64,000 nucleotides of DNA, from NCBI RefSeq assembly GCF_014529535.1, contig NW_023503555.1:5642001-5706000 (forward strand). Direction: 5' to 3'. The notes beneath the pieces were generated by a model that saw only the letters and a program-made list of their open reading frames with translations, ran no database searches and had not been told where the DNA came from. Positions 1-10,930 of the stretch are shown here, one piece after another. The DNA is from Bradysia coprophila. Taxonomy: Eukaryota > Arthropoda > Insecta > Diptera > Sciaridae. Both the position numbers and the translations under genes were made by a program. Numbering within the stretch: position 1 is the first letter of the stretch; every line of letters starts with the position of its first letter.

Positions 1-663
1 TTCTCTGGATAATCCATTATCTTCGGGAAATTCTTGATCGTCTCTTCGTCAATATGATCCAGCCGTGTCGGAACGACTCTGTCGTGTTTCAATTGATTCG
101 TCACATTTGACATAATTTCATCGGGAACGTTTGCGTCGGGATACAAGTGAAGTCGCTGCATTGTGTACCGGCGCTGTAGATTACCTTTCATCGAAGTGTA
201 AACGGCTTTTTTCATGACCTGGAGATGAACAGTTAATTACATCACCGGGGACACGGGGTGTTGCTAAACATACCATTGTCGGATCTTTTTTATGCAATTC
301 CCAAGCCAATGTCCAGGATGCACCGCCGGGATAGCCTGTGTGATGGAAGTACACTCTCTTCGCCCATTCATCGCCCGGTAAGGCAATTTCGGCTGTGTTG
401 ATGACAACAACATGATCACCGCAGTTGTTAAGTGGATGATAAATTGGTTTATGTAATCCCATTAGATGTTTACGGATCGTTAACGCCGCTTGAAATGGAT
501 TCTGCCAAGTACAATCAAAGATGTGCCAGGTTCGAGCGAATGTTGCCCATTGCTTTTCATTTAACAATAAAACAAAGTAAATTTCAATTCGATGACTCGC
601 TCAATGGAGCGCACAATACATATATTCATTCAACCGAACCTGAACTCTCTGTGTTGTGGTCAT
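1..663 (-). CDS. mRpL13: Mitochondrial ribosomal protein L13 (uL13m), 5' part, runs off the left edge
   Basis: Component of the large subunit of the mitochondrial ribosome. Three exons fit on the minus strand: 663-640 (ATG plus seven codons, reading MTTTQRVQ), 552-274, and 218 to the window edge. Donors and acceptors are CAG|GTTCGG..AAAAG|CAATGG and ATG|GTATGT..CTCCAG|GTCATG, both phase 0. The second exon reads QWATFARTWHIFDCTWQNPF, later PIYHPLNNCGDHVVVIN and VYFHHTGYPGGASWTLAWEL, which are hallmark uL13m segments. The third exon continues with MQRLHLYPDANVPDEIMSNV and KNFPKIMDYP. A first coding exon of only eight codons is small but restores the usual insect N-terminus. An in-frame TTG at 567 is not the start. 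The last residues and stop lie outside the window. Family identity is very secure; the first exon is inferred. Confidence 0.93.
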
Positions 664-839
664 TTTTCTGGGCAACAATATTTTATAAATTTTGTGCAAG
701 TACACCGGGTCCTCATGCAATGTGAAAAAATCAGTTGTTTTGACATTTCGGACTTGACGTTTTGGTTGAAGTTGCGGCGGCTCTATACGAAACTTAAGGT
801 GCACTCACACTGTCAGACTTGTTAAACACAAGGTATGTA

Positions 840-1304
840 TCGATATAGACTGTTATGATCAGAGCGAGAAAACCGAAGACTAGTTATTATAACTTGCCTT
901 GGCGTACATGTCAAAGTATTTGCTTCTCTTTCAACGTGGTACGTTGAGAGCGAGAGGACAGAAGACCAGTTTATTTTAACTTGCCTTGGGGTACTTGTCA
1001 AAATATCTTCTTCTCTTTCATCATAACACTATAGTGTGGTGATTCCATACCACGAAACATTCGTTCTCGTCGAGGTTCTCGTGCTTGACACAATAAATAT
1101 GAAGTAAAATTATAAACCGGGACTAGCAGCGTCATCTGTTTCATTTCCCGATACTCTCATAGTATTCACATCTTCAGCTATGAAACTTAAAAATTTTCCA
1201 AGATGGCCACTGTCGGCTATTTTGTAGGTCTCCTAAATTATTCTACGAAACTCTTTAAACTGAAACTAATTTCGTATCTGCAATGCAACAGGCAAAATAA
1301 CATT
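840..1304. other. Intergenic stretch between mRpL13 and the foldback element
   Basis: No coding signal is visible. A segment around 865-905 (GCGAGAAAACCGAAGACTAG, then AACTTGCCTTGG) is loosely repeated at 950-1015 (GCGAGAGGACAGAAGACCAG), so a short diverged tandem duplication of about 85 bp is present. Confidence 0.4.
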
Positions 1305-2296
1305 GAGGGATTCTTTTGAATCTCGACTAACCGAAATCGGCGCTATTTATTCCGGGACTTTTTTATATATGCCTAGTTTGGCCTTGGTGCCTAGGCCCCA
1401 AAACCAGTCTCATATATTTGTTCGTTGGAAAGCTGAGGTCGAGCACTCCTGGGGCAAATAATACCTTCATATAATTTGATGATAAATGGCCGAAAATATG
1501 ACTTCTGGATAATTTCTTAGAATCGATGGAACCTCGATGAACTTTGATGAGAACTGTGACCTCACTAATGCAATTATTTGATTAAGTTATTACTTATTAT
1601 GAATGTGGAGGACCTCAGCTTTACACCGATACCCATATTTAGTAGTTTGGCACGTCACTACGTAACAGATGAAAACTGTGTGTTTCACTCCGCCAAACTA
1701 CTAAATATGCGTATCGCTGTAAAGCTGAGGTCCTACACATTCAAATAATTAATAACTTAATCAAATAATTGCATTAGTGAGGTCACAGCCCTCATCAAAG
1801 TTCGCCGAGGTTCTCTAGATTCTGAGAAATTTTTGTGGAGTTCATATTTTCGGCAATTTATCGCCAAATTTTTTGACGTTAATATTTGCCCCGGTAGTAC
1901 TCGTTGTCAGCTTTCCAACGAACCCATACACGCCCGTGTCCTCACCACCTTACGGAAATGAAATCCGGACTACGAAAGGGGTAGGGTAATCTCGCACACC
2001 ACACAAATTCATGGTGTGCGAGATTCACCTCTAAGTGGTGAATCTCGCACAGTCATGACTTTTCGTTACATGTCGTAAAAGGACGCATTCTATGATCGCG
2101 TGTGCGAGATTCCCCGACACCCTACGAAACCGCATTTTTCGACTTTTGGCCACTTACAACCAGCCAGGTATGGAAGATCAAAAATATCTGAGACTGGTTT
2201 TGGGGCCTAGGCACCAAGGCCTAACTAGGCATATATAAAAAAGTCCCGGAATAAATAGCGCCGATTTCGGTCAGTCGAAATTCAGAAGAATCCCTC
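1305..2296. mobile_element. Large foldback (inverted-repeat) transposon with 3-bp target-site duplication
   Basis: The element is essentially one long palindrome. The left end GAGGGATTCTTTTGAATCTC pairs with the right end, which finishes GAAGAATCCCTC. The arms (about 1305-1652 and 1693-2296) stay alignable through CCGAAATCGGCGC, GGCCTTGGTGCCTAGGCCCC and GTGACCTCACTAATGCAATT, leaving a loop of about 40 bp near 1653-1692. Both sides are flanked by ATT (1302-1304 and 2297-2299), a probable 3-bp duplication. The right arm is interrupted at about 1924-2180 by another repeat. No transposase ORF is present, so it is non-autonomous. A relative lies at 40346-40957. Confidence 0.8.
1924..2180. mobile_element. 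Smaller palindromic element inserted in the right arm of the foldback element
   Basis: About 257 bp with no counterpart in the left arm interrupts the palindrome. Inside, GGTAGGGTAATCTCGCACAC (near 1979) is inverted at GTGTGCGAGATTCCCC..ACACCCTAC (2100-2126), and a second internal pair (GGTGTGCGAGATT, GGTGAATCTCGCAC) lies between. Exact ends of the insertion are uncertain. Confidence 0.55.
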
Positions 2297-2305
2297 ATTC
2301 TCTTA

Positions 2306-3699
2306 AGTTTTGACATGTTTGTCCTGTTTGTCCCAATTGTAACAACAACAACAAAAGTAGAATTTAACAGGAGGGATGTGCAATGAAGGATCAAAAATCG
2401 GTTTTAAACATTTTGAAAAATTTATTTACAACTTGTGACAAATCATAGAAGCTAATTTTTTTCGAGTTTTCGGTCTTTCACCTATTTCGACCTCTACCAA
2501 AAAATTTCTTGGAGATTTTTTTTGTTGTGTTAGTCCTATTCTACTCATTGGAGTCCAATGCTACAGCAAAAAATAAACTCAGGAAGAAGTTTGTCAAAAA
2601 AGTCTTTTTCGTGAGTCATAAAGGCGAGACTATGAAAAAATTGGGTGGACCAGAAAATTCGTAAATTCATCTAGAAATTGATTCGATTTTTGAGCAAGCG
2701 GGCTTAAATTTTTGGGGATTTTTTGGAATTCGATTTTCTTAATTGAGCCATTTTGCCTCAATCTTCGGCCAAACAAACAGTCACGACCGTCACGACACAA
2801 AGATTTCTCAGATGATTTTCAAAACCATTTCTGTTCTGGTTTACTCACAACATCCCCAAGAATTTAAGACCACTTGAGCAAAAATTGAATCGCGACCATA
2901 TCTACGTCAATTTAATAATCCTAATAAGAATTTCTAATTCGGAAAACCTGGAAAACCCAAAGTATGTAAACTTGAAACCTCCAACAAGAGTTTGATATGA
3001 GCGGTGTGAACCAAATCTGTATTGCCTATGAATAAACTGCATTGCCTTCAGCTATTTGACAGTTGGGTGCATTTTTGTAGAATCGCATCATTATAATCCA
3101 CTCCCAAAGGGAAAATCGACGTTCAAGACTAGTATTATTGCAATATTTGTGGGATACTAAAAAAGGTTTGTAAATACGTGGAAAATAAACACAGCATATG
3201 CATGACATGTTCACGTAGCTGTAAACATTTAAGTTGTCGTCATGATCAATCGAAGAAAATTTTATTTTATTGCCGGTGTTATTTGTTTGGCTGTAAGTTG
3301 TGTACGTACTTGTAAATTAATAACATTCCACAAGTGTTAATCCCCGATCATCGCAGGATATTGATGATTTTGTGATCCTTCATTTGGTCTCCATAACCTA
3401 CAATTTTCAAATGAGACTGCAGATTGGTTGACGTGAATAAAAATTTGGGTTTTGAAAAGTGATTTATGATCGATCGTACGACCAATTCAAATTTTTGTTG
3501 CGGTGAAATTGGACGCAATAGAATAAATTGACTAAATATAAGAAGTGGGTCACTCCTTGACTATTGGCTATTGTGTCACACAAAATGTTTTCCTTTAATG
3601 GTTTTAACATCGACTTTGCTATTTTATGAGGGGGTTACGGGGGCTAGAGCTCATTGCTTTTAGGTTCTTTATCGATGTACACCAGACAACAATTTGAAA
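2306..3699. other. Intergenic DNA without recognised gene
   Basis: AT-rich sequence with many stop codons in all frames. The short open frame at 3026-3214 (-) has no recognisable motifs. I see no gene here. Confidence 0.5.
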
Positions 3700-4153
3700 C
3701 CATTGGTGGTAGCATAGGTCTCCCCTGATTACCAAAAACGCATCCGTTTGTCCCATTGGAGTCTTTGGTTCCACTTCATCGGCTTTACAAAAAAAAAAAA
3801 AAAAAATGCGGGCACCGTAGAATTATTGGTGCAGCAAGTATCAAGACTGCCGTAAGTGTCGTGAGTTCAAATGGACTTAACCACTCCATAGGTCAGTACG
3901 ATATCAAAGGTAGACAAAAAATACTCTACATGTCTACCTTGGATATTGTACCAACGATAGGTAGTGAAGGCCTTTGGAATGGTTGAACTCAATGCACCCT
4001 AGATACCTGCTGTACTAAAACTGTCCCCTTCTCATAAATTTTTAATTTTTTTGTGAATCGGCTGCATCAGAACCACATACATCCTTGGGACCAACGGATG
4101 CGTGTTTTGCACTCAGGACACCGAAACCTATCCAGCTGCACTATACCACCATT
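3700..4153. repeat. Diverged terminal-inverted-repeat element
   Basis: CATTGGTGGTAGCATAGGTC at 3701 and ACGCATCCGTTTGTCCCATT near 3738 are matched in inverted order by GGGACCAACGGATGCGT near 4089 and GAAACCTATCC..CTATACCACCATT up to about 4153. Arms are about 70 bp and diverged. The interior has an A17 run and no transposase. Confidence 0.5.
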
Positions 4154-4248
4154 TCTATAGAAATCCTGTGTTGCCTAGTCTTACAACAATGCCACCGAAG
4201 TCTCATAATATTTGGCCGCTGTGGCATACTCTAAAATTTGTTTGATGG

Positions 4249-4574
4249 CAATTGAGTTACAAACAAATTTTTTTTATTTTTTATCGATGGAGAACCTAAT
4301 TATAAGACACTTTGTCTCGTATCATATGCCAAAAAAAGTTACAACTTTTTTTATAAATCATTTTGAAAGTCACTGAAAACACGAAAATTCGAATCGAAAT
4401 ACAAAAATTTTTGATGACATACTGTATTTCTATTCGAATTTTCGTGTTTTCAGTGACTTTCAAAATGATTAATAAAAAAAGTTTTAACTTTTTTTGGCAT
4501 ATGATACGAGACAAAGTGTCTTATAATTAGGTTCTCCATCGATAAAAAAAAAAAAATTGTTTGTAACTCAATTG
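4249..4574. mobile_element. Foldback MITE, about 326 bp
   Basis: Nearly perfect long inverted repeat. CAATTGAGTTACAAACAA at the left end pairs with TTGTTTGTAACTCAATTG at the right. Arms continue through TATCGATGGAGAACCTAATT, GACACTTTGTCTCGTATCAT and TTTTGAAAGTCACTGAAAAC, with a short loop near 4410-4425. High arm identity implies a recent element or a strongly foldable one. No duplication is obvious at the flanks. Confidence 0.8.
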
Positions 4575-4963
4575 TATCGCCGTACGTTCGTTCGATCTGT
4601 TGCTTATATTTTGTGTTGCTAAATTTTTAGTATTTGATTTAACGACTGACACCTCATTAGTTTCACATTTACCTTTGTTATACAAGGCAACACTAACTAT
4701 AGTGCTCAACTCATACGTTCGTCGTATAGTAATTGTCGCTAACAGGTGACCGGCCGTCTCAAAATCAATTGAAATAACTCCTTATCTCCATGTAACTACT
4801 CGACGTAACAAACAACACAATCTCATCTCATCATTCAAACCGTTGACTGAAGTGATATTGATAAGGAAAATTTAACAAAACTCGCCATTCTCAACAGGCT
4901 ATCATTTGGTATAGCATCAGCTCAGTGAATTATCACCGTAATCTTCAACCATCAACCGTCAGA

Positions 4964-7249
4964 ATGAGACTGAGCAAAGTTGATCCGAGTTCATATTCAA
5001 CGCCCGAGGATGAGGTGATCAAAAACATCGATTTAGAGTGGAACATTGATTTTGAGCGGCATGTGGTCAGTGGCACAGCCGTTTATACGATTAAGATATT
5101 GGCGGCCAGCGTTGAGACAATTGTAAGTTTGGCTTTTTTAGCCTTGCATTGCATTGATTCGTGCAAGTAATTTGAAGGTCACTTTCCCGTATTTTACAGT
5201 TTTTGGATGTCTACGACATTACCATTAAGAATATTGCTGTGAAAACTGCTGGCACCGAAATTCCAGTGAACTATTTCGTCTCTGATTATGTTAAGAACAT
5301 GGGATCCAAATTAACCATTGAGCTTCCAACAAAAACTAGTGGAAGGTAAGTGGTGTCCTTGGTTGAATTGAGCTGGGTAAACCTCAATAAACATATTTTA
5401 TAGTTTGGTACTTTCCATTGAATACGAAACGTCTCCCAAAGCGGCTGCCCTACAATGGCTTACTCCTGAGCAAACTCTAGGTATTTGTAACGGGTGTTAC
5501 TGTCACAGCAGCAGTTGTATCTAACTAAAATTTAAATTTTGATTCTGCTAGGCAAAACTCAGCCGTACATGTACAGTCAGTGTCAGGTAAATGAGTCGAT
5601 CTAGGTGGTAAACAGAGCAATGAGTTGATGGAAATAAAAAAAATTCTCAGGCAATTGCTGCTCGCTCCTTGCTTCCGTGCCAAGATACTCCAGCAGTCAA
5701 ATTCACTTACACTGCCACCGTTACCCATCCGAAAGAGTTGACAGCTCTGCTAAGTGCCATTCGTGTCAACAGTACCGCTGGTCGGACAATCTATGAGCAG
5801 AAGATTCCAGTACAGAGCTATCTGTTAGCTATTGCTGTCGGAGCGATCGTTTCCCGACAAATTGGTCCAAGGTAAAGATTACTCTTCTCTTCCGATGATT
5901 TTTTAAAAACCTTTAAATCTCTCCGATTCAGTTCCAAAGTATGGGCTGAGGAAGCCATTGTCGATGAGGCTGCTGAAGAATTTTCCAAAACTTCGAGCAT
6001 GCTCCAAACAGCGTCTGACATTTGTGGCACATACGTTTGGAAAGAATATGATTTGCTGGTGATGCCTCCGTCGTTTCCATTCGGCGGCATGGAAAATCCT
6101 TGTTTGACATTCGTCACACCAACACTGCTGGTGAGTCAAATGATATAGGGAAATGTAGTGCAATCTTGATTAATTCAGCGAAAATCCTACAAAAGGCTGG
6201 TGACAAATCGCTTACCAATGTCATTGCACACGAAATTGCTCACAGCTGGACTGGTAATTTGGTCACAAATGTGAACTTTGAACATTTCTGGTTGAACGAA
6301 GGATTCACAACTTTCGTTGAGGCAAAAATTGTTGGACGCTTGGATGGTGATTTGGCCAGAGATTTCCATGCCATTCAAGGTCTTCAGCAATTGAAAGATT
6401 GTGTAAGAGAGAGAGAGAGAGAGAGGCCTATAGATCAGCAGGTATTGAACGAAATGTTTTCAGATTGAGAATCAATTGGCTGACACACCTGCTCTGACGA
6501 AATTGGTGGTGGATTTGACCAGTGTCAGTCCGGATGATGCATTTTCCTCTGTCCCGTACAAAAAAGGGGCAACATTTTTGCGTTACTTGGAAGATCTGCT
6601 GGGTGGTCCAACATCTTTCGAACCCTTTCTGCGACACTATTTCAACAAGTACAAGTACCAGTCGATTACATCCGACGACTTCAAGGCCACATTGTACGAG
6701 TATTACCGCGAAAAGTACGAAAAGGAATTGGAACAAGTTGACTGGGACACCTGGTTCTACGGCGAAGGGATGCCACCGATAATTCCGAATTACAACACCA
6801 CCCTTGCCGACATTGCCCACAAGCATGCCAACTTTTGGATTGGAAATTCGGTTGACCAAATCAAAAAGGACATGCCGCCCGAGAAACTCACAACGTTGCA
6901 GAAGGTCGAATTTTTGTCTAAATTGAACGAGGCACAGAACATTGTTGGCATATCATCCGAGTGGATTGCATTGCTGGAGACCACGCACGATCTGAACAAA
7001 ACGAAAAATTCCGAAATTCAGTTTGCCTTCTATCGACTGTGTGTGAAAGCGCGACAGTTCGACCGATTGGATGACATTTTGGCCTTTATCAACAGCAATT
7101 TCCGCATGAAATTCGTGAGGCCCATTTACAAAGAGTTGGGTCAGTGGTCGGAGGCCAGAGATATTGCCATTGCCAATTACAACAAAGTTAAGGATCAGAT
7201 GATGGCCGTTTGCTCGAACCAAGTCGGCAAGGATCTTGGTGTGGCCTGA
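4964..7249 (+). CDS. Leukotriene A4 hydrolase-type M1 aminopeptidase, complete
   Basis: Cytosolic zinc metallopeptidase of the M1B family (LTA4H and arginyl aminopeptidase-like); removes N-terminal residues from peptides and in vertebrates also hydrolyses the LTA4 epoxide. Eight exons splice in frame: 4964-5122, 5200-5345, 5404-5480, 5552-5586, 5651-5871, 5932-6130, 6196-6402, 6464-7249, giving 609 aa (human about 611). Visible landmarks are GGMEN (exopeptidase motif), the zinc site HEIAHSW at residues 291-297 and the third ligand in WLNEGF at E314. VPYKKG carries the catalytic tyrosine and RMKFVRP the substrate-carboxylate site. The ATG at 4964 is the first in frame; the in-frame codon at 4925 is GTG. 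The position equivalent to human Tyr378 is Phe (AFSSVPY). The last intron begins with a (GA)n tract. AATAAA signals lie at about 7316 and 7365. Orthology to Drosophila CG10602 is from memory. Confidence 0.95.
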
Positions 7250-7700
7250 TGTGCTACGGGAACGTGACGATGAAATCGCATTCATTTTGTACGATCGCTT
7301 TTATACTACAAATTGAAATAAAAAATGTGTTTTGAGCTTAAGCGGTAGATCGATTGTGACGAATGAATAAAGAAGATGCTTCGGTTGCAGTTGGTGGGTA
7401 AGTTGTTCAAATTTTGTAGTGGTTAGGACATCACTAAGCCAAGAGAATTTATTAGAATTTAGAACTTTACGTGTCTAGTAGCAGACGTAGTAGCATCCAT
7501 AGATGTTATAGTACCCAACGAGTCCGGACTAGCCCTTGGAGCAAAAAAGAAAATTCTAAATTTTACAATGTGACAAGTCCGGGCCTGGTGGCTATGGGAA
7601 TGGAACTCGGGTATTGTCCCAAAGATGTCTTGTCTTGTCACTTGTCGTTTCAGATTTATCTATTTATTTACTAAAACTTCCTGCCACTCCAACAAGATCC
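7250..7700. terminator. Shared 3' region of two convergent genes
   Basis: The hydrolase and EcKL genes end tail to tail, 451 bp apart. Plus-strand polyadenylation signals are GAAATAAAAAATG near 7315 and GAATGAATAAAGAAG near 7362. A minus-strand AATAAA lies within CTATTTATTTAC at about 7660-7670. No gene is supported between them. Confidence 0.6.
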
Positions 7701-8984
7701 TTAAAACCCTTCACACAATTCAGGTACCACATACTCATCCACCAACGCGATCAGCATATCACTCATTCGATTCCGATAGTTTTCATCCGTGTCAAAGGCT
7801 TTCACACAAACGTCCGTCTTCGATTTCGTCATAAACTCGTTTCGTTTCTCCGGATCGTTGGTCGAACTCAATACCAGATCACCGGGCAGCAATGTTAAAT
7901 GACTAAACAAACAACTCTCCATCAGTCCGACCAATCGGTAAAATCGGCAACTTTCCTCGAACTGCAGTCGTGGAAATTCGGTTCCGATTTCGATGGAATG
8001 ATTTTTCAATTCGAATGATAAATGGTCGTAATACGCGTCGCATAGTCTTGGTAAATATTGCCGACGAAATGCACTAGTTGACGTTATGGTAAGCATGACC
8101 AATAAGTCTAACGCTGGTGGTGAATAACGAGCTAATTGAAAATCGACAAGAATTGCTGCGACGGGAATGCGATCGTTGATATTGGTTCCGTTGCTGAATT
8201 TGGCATACTTGAACAGGATATTGTTACACCACAAGTCGCCATGGGAAAAAACGTTTCTGTATTCGGTCGATGGTTGAACCAAGTCTTTCATTCGGTGCAT
8301 AAGCTTCCGAAACTTTGGCAGGATTTCGTTTTGTCTGTCTAGGTATTTCGGAATTTTCTTTAGTAATTCGGCCAGGGTGTCTACAACATATTTATGTGTT
8401 CTGTTTTTCATGGCGTTCGGATCGGTGGGATAAACATTTTCGTTGAGGAAATGGAACCATTTTTCGTCCTTTATAGCACAGCATTGTTTCTCGTAGATTA
8501 GTGACGAAGCATGCATCGCTGCTAGTAACCCTACTGCAACCAGATGATGATGAATGTCGAACAACCCATAGTTGTTTGTAACCATTTCAAACCCTGTATC
8601 CTGTAGATTCTCGAACACCATGACATTATCTTTGGAGAGGTAACACATAGGCGCCCATTTAATGGAAGAAAGCGGTGCAAGCTTCGGTATGATTTCTTCG
8701 AAGACTCCAAATTCTTTATCGAAAACTCCGAATTCCGCAACATATTCCGTTAAAGATTCGACCAAATTTTTCACAAAAAACTCAACCCTATGCTGCTCTC
8801 CATCCGCTTTGAAATTCACCGTTAAAATGACGTGTTCCGACAAAAATCCGCATGGCACTTCACTTAATGGTTTCGTTTCCGAGGAAATTATCGTTAGTTT
8901 CCCATTTCCCTTCAACGTGCCCGTGTAAAACTTCTGAGCGATTGCGATTAAATCGGTTGACGAGAGTTCATTGATGTCGTCCAT
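7701..8984 (-). CDS. EcKL (ecdysteroid-kinase-like / CHK-like) protein
   Basis: Small-molecule kinase-like protein of the EcKinase family (PF02958, DUF1679/CHK group), related to choline and aminoglycoside kinases. Members phosphorylate ecdysteroids, and others are linked to detoxification. One uninterrupted frame of 427 aa reads from ATG 8984; the upstream in-frame codon at 8993 is TTG. The Brenner-type catalytic motif is clear (FSHGDLWCNNILFKY, HGD at about residue 248), followed by the metal-binding ILVDFQLARYSPPALDLL near residue 284. Length and motif spacing fit an intact enzyme. The family expands lineage-specifically in insects, but only one copy is seen here. Substrate cannot be told from sequence. 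It has no signal peptide and is presumably cytosolic. Confidence 0.92.
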   Translation of the reverse strand: MDDINELSSTDLIAIAQKFYTGTLKGNGKLTIISSETKPLSEVPCGFLSEHVILTVNFKADGEQHRVEFFVKNLVESLTEYVAEFGVFDKEFGVFEEIIPKLAPLSSIKWAPMCYLSKDNVMVFENLQDTGFEMVTNNYGLFDIHHHLVAVGLLAAMHASSLIYEKQCCAIKDEKWFHFLNENVYPTDPNAMKNRTHKYVVDTLAELLKKIPKYLDRQNEILPKFRKLMHRMKDLVQPSTEYRNVFSHGDLWCNNILFKYAKFSNGTNINDRIPVAAILVDFQLARYSPPALDLLVMLTITSTSAFRRQYLPRLCDAYYDHLSFELKNHSIEIGTEFPRLQFEESCRFYRLVGLMESCLFSHLTLLPGDLVLSSTNDPEKRNEFMTKSKTDVCVKAFDTDENYRNRMSDMLIALVDEYVVPELCEGF

Positions 8985-8999
8985 TATCTTCAAGATTAC

Positions 9000-9984
9000 A
9001 ATCTGACTGAAATGGTGGGTACTGATTGTGGTTTATATCAAAACTGTTTGTGAAAGATAAAGTGATTTATAGTATGGTGTGTAAATTACACGTGTGGTTG
9101 GTTGGTGCCGTGAAGGTAAATAGATAGAGAGCAAATACTTTGGATTTTATTTTGTTTTTTAGAATGTGTGTGCTGATCTGGAATAATTTGGGGCTTAGTA
9201 GCACAGTTCGCAAGATAAGGTCGAAAGATACAGAAATGATAGGCTAACGACACAAGTTACGAGCACTCTTTATTTCCGTTACGAGCTCCTGTTTTGTCTC
9301 TCTCACGAACATAGGTTTACCAATCGTGTTTCTCTTTCAAGTCTTGTTGCTAGAGGAAAGATCGCAACCGGTGCTGTTACCATATTTCTATCTTGTCTGA
9401 ACCATTATTCAATTTAAAGCTTAGCCGCAGTGAAAATTTCGATTTGTTATCGTGACCATAAAGTGTGAGAAGGTGGGACCACACTTCTTGGACTAGATAT
9501 ACTAAATGAACTAAATTGCAGAACTGGAACACCCTCGCATTAATTGTTACGTTTGAATCATAAGCTTAACTTTATTACGTTTACACAAATTTTTCAGAGA
9601 AACGGTTACAGATGTCGCCCCTGTAGGTGGAAGCAACACCATCTGTAATAATTTCTCTGAATTGTTTTTGCCATCATCGCCCTGGACATGAACTGTAGCA
9701 GAGCGGCGCACATATGTTGCATCATAGTTGCATGCACGAATTCTTTTAATGATATTGTAGATTTAAAATTGATGATCTAGCTGCGAATAACTTTGAATAA
9801 CAAGTTTGCAATGCGCATTTGTCTCCACAAAATTACACAAGATATCCACAAAATTTATGAGAATTGGTAATCTTTGCGATTAGAAGTTAAATAGAAACCT
9901 TTCGTTCATTGTGTTTCAAACACCTTCTATAATTTTAGAGGTCAGTTCCTTCTCACGTTACTCAACAATGCTTTCTTATTTAGA
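9000..9984. other. Intergenic DNA with one small hairpin
   Basis: No gene is supported. At 9592-9662, TTCAGAGAAACGGTTACAGATG is inverted (with small mismatches) as CATCTGTAATAATTTCTCTGAA, a 71-nt hairpin whose loop reads TCGCCCCTGTAGG. It may be a tiny MITE remnant; GTTACAGATG resembles the end of the GAAGTAA MITE family. Confidence 0.45.
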
Positions 9985-10135
9985 GTCATCTGTTATCGAC
10001 AACGAGGACACAAATAAGCTATTAGATGTAGTTGGTGGTCTCTTATAAAAGCCAAATGTATGACAAGAATATTGAAGTGATTTGGTATCAAACACTCGGA
10101 GATGCGTTACACAAATGAAGTAATAGATTCAACTA
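9985..10135 (+). mobile_element. GAAGTAA-motif MITE, copy 1
   Basis: Contains GTCATCTGTTATCGACAACG (9988), then TCTTATAAAAG, and ends with ACAAATGAAGTAATAGATTC at 10111. This order of blocks is shared by all copies of the family in the window. The 3' end is truncated or unclear. Confidence 0.6.
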
Positions 10136-10644
10136 TTGTGTTGATGAATTCGATTCCATCCTTTCCATACAAACGTAGCAGGTGCAACCGGTGCAACCTT
10201 ATACAAATTATACCTAGACTTACTTTTACACCAATACATGTACGCGTTGAAGCTTTTGATAGTTCAATTTGCCCATTACATTTAATTAACAATAAACATT
10301 TCGTATTTCATGTTGGAACCACATATTTTACGTAATTTTGTTCGAAATTTCCTCTCTATACTCTATGATGAATTCACCTGAATCCGGATCCGTAATTTAT
10401 CCAATGAATTATCTTCTGACTTCTGAGTGAGGTACCTAGTAAGTTCGGTAAGCTATAGCTCTGTTTGTCGTTCCAAGTGATGTTTCTCCGAAGGATGTTT
10501 CCTTGAAGTTCAATAAATGTGAAAAGGAGTCTTGTTTTGGTTTTCTGTGTACGGGAATTCGGTTCTTGCAATTTGCGCCCCTGAGCTTTTCGTCTCAGGT
10601 TAAGCAAAATAGACTATGCCAATCATATTTAACCGATGATGCCA

Positions 10645-10930
10645 TTTTAAAGGTCATCAATAGTGGTGACTTTATCACTATTTTATTTTACCGGAAACAT
10701 GCACACATTCAAATAAAAGCATTTCCGCCAAAAAAATCATTTTTTAAATTAACGGACAAAAAAATTTCAGTTCTGTGGTGTCACTTACGACTAACTTCAC
10801 AACAGACATGTCAAGAATTTTGTTTACCTGAATGGCAACATATTTTTGTAGGTTTTCTTCACATTTTACCGACTGAATTAGCACGAAACGTATTGCAGGC
10901 AATTTCTAGGCACATAAAATTAAGGAATTG
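10645..10930. repeat. Dispersed repeat related to 33836-34050
   Basis: ACCGGAAACATGCACACATT followed by CAAATAAAAGCATTTCCGCC matches ACCGGAAACGTACACACATT and CTAAAGCGTTTCCGC at about 33896-33935. The similarity fades downstream. An open frame at 10503-10931 spans this repeat and is therefore not called as a gene. Confidence 0.5.
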
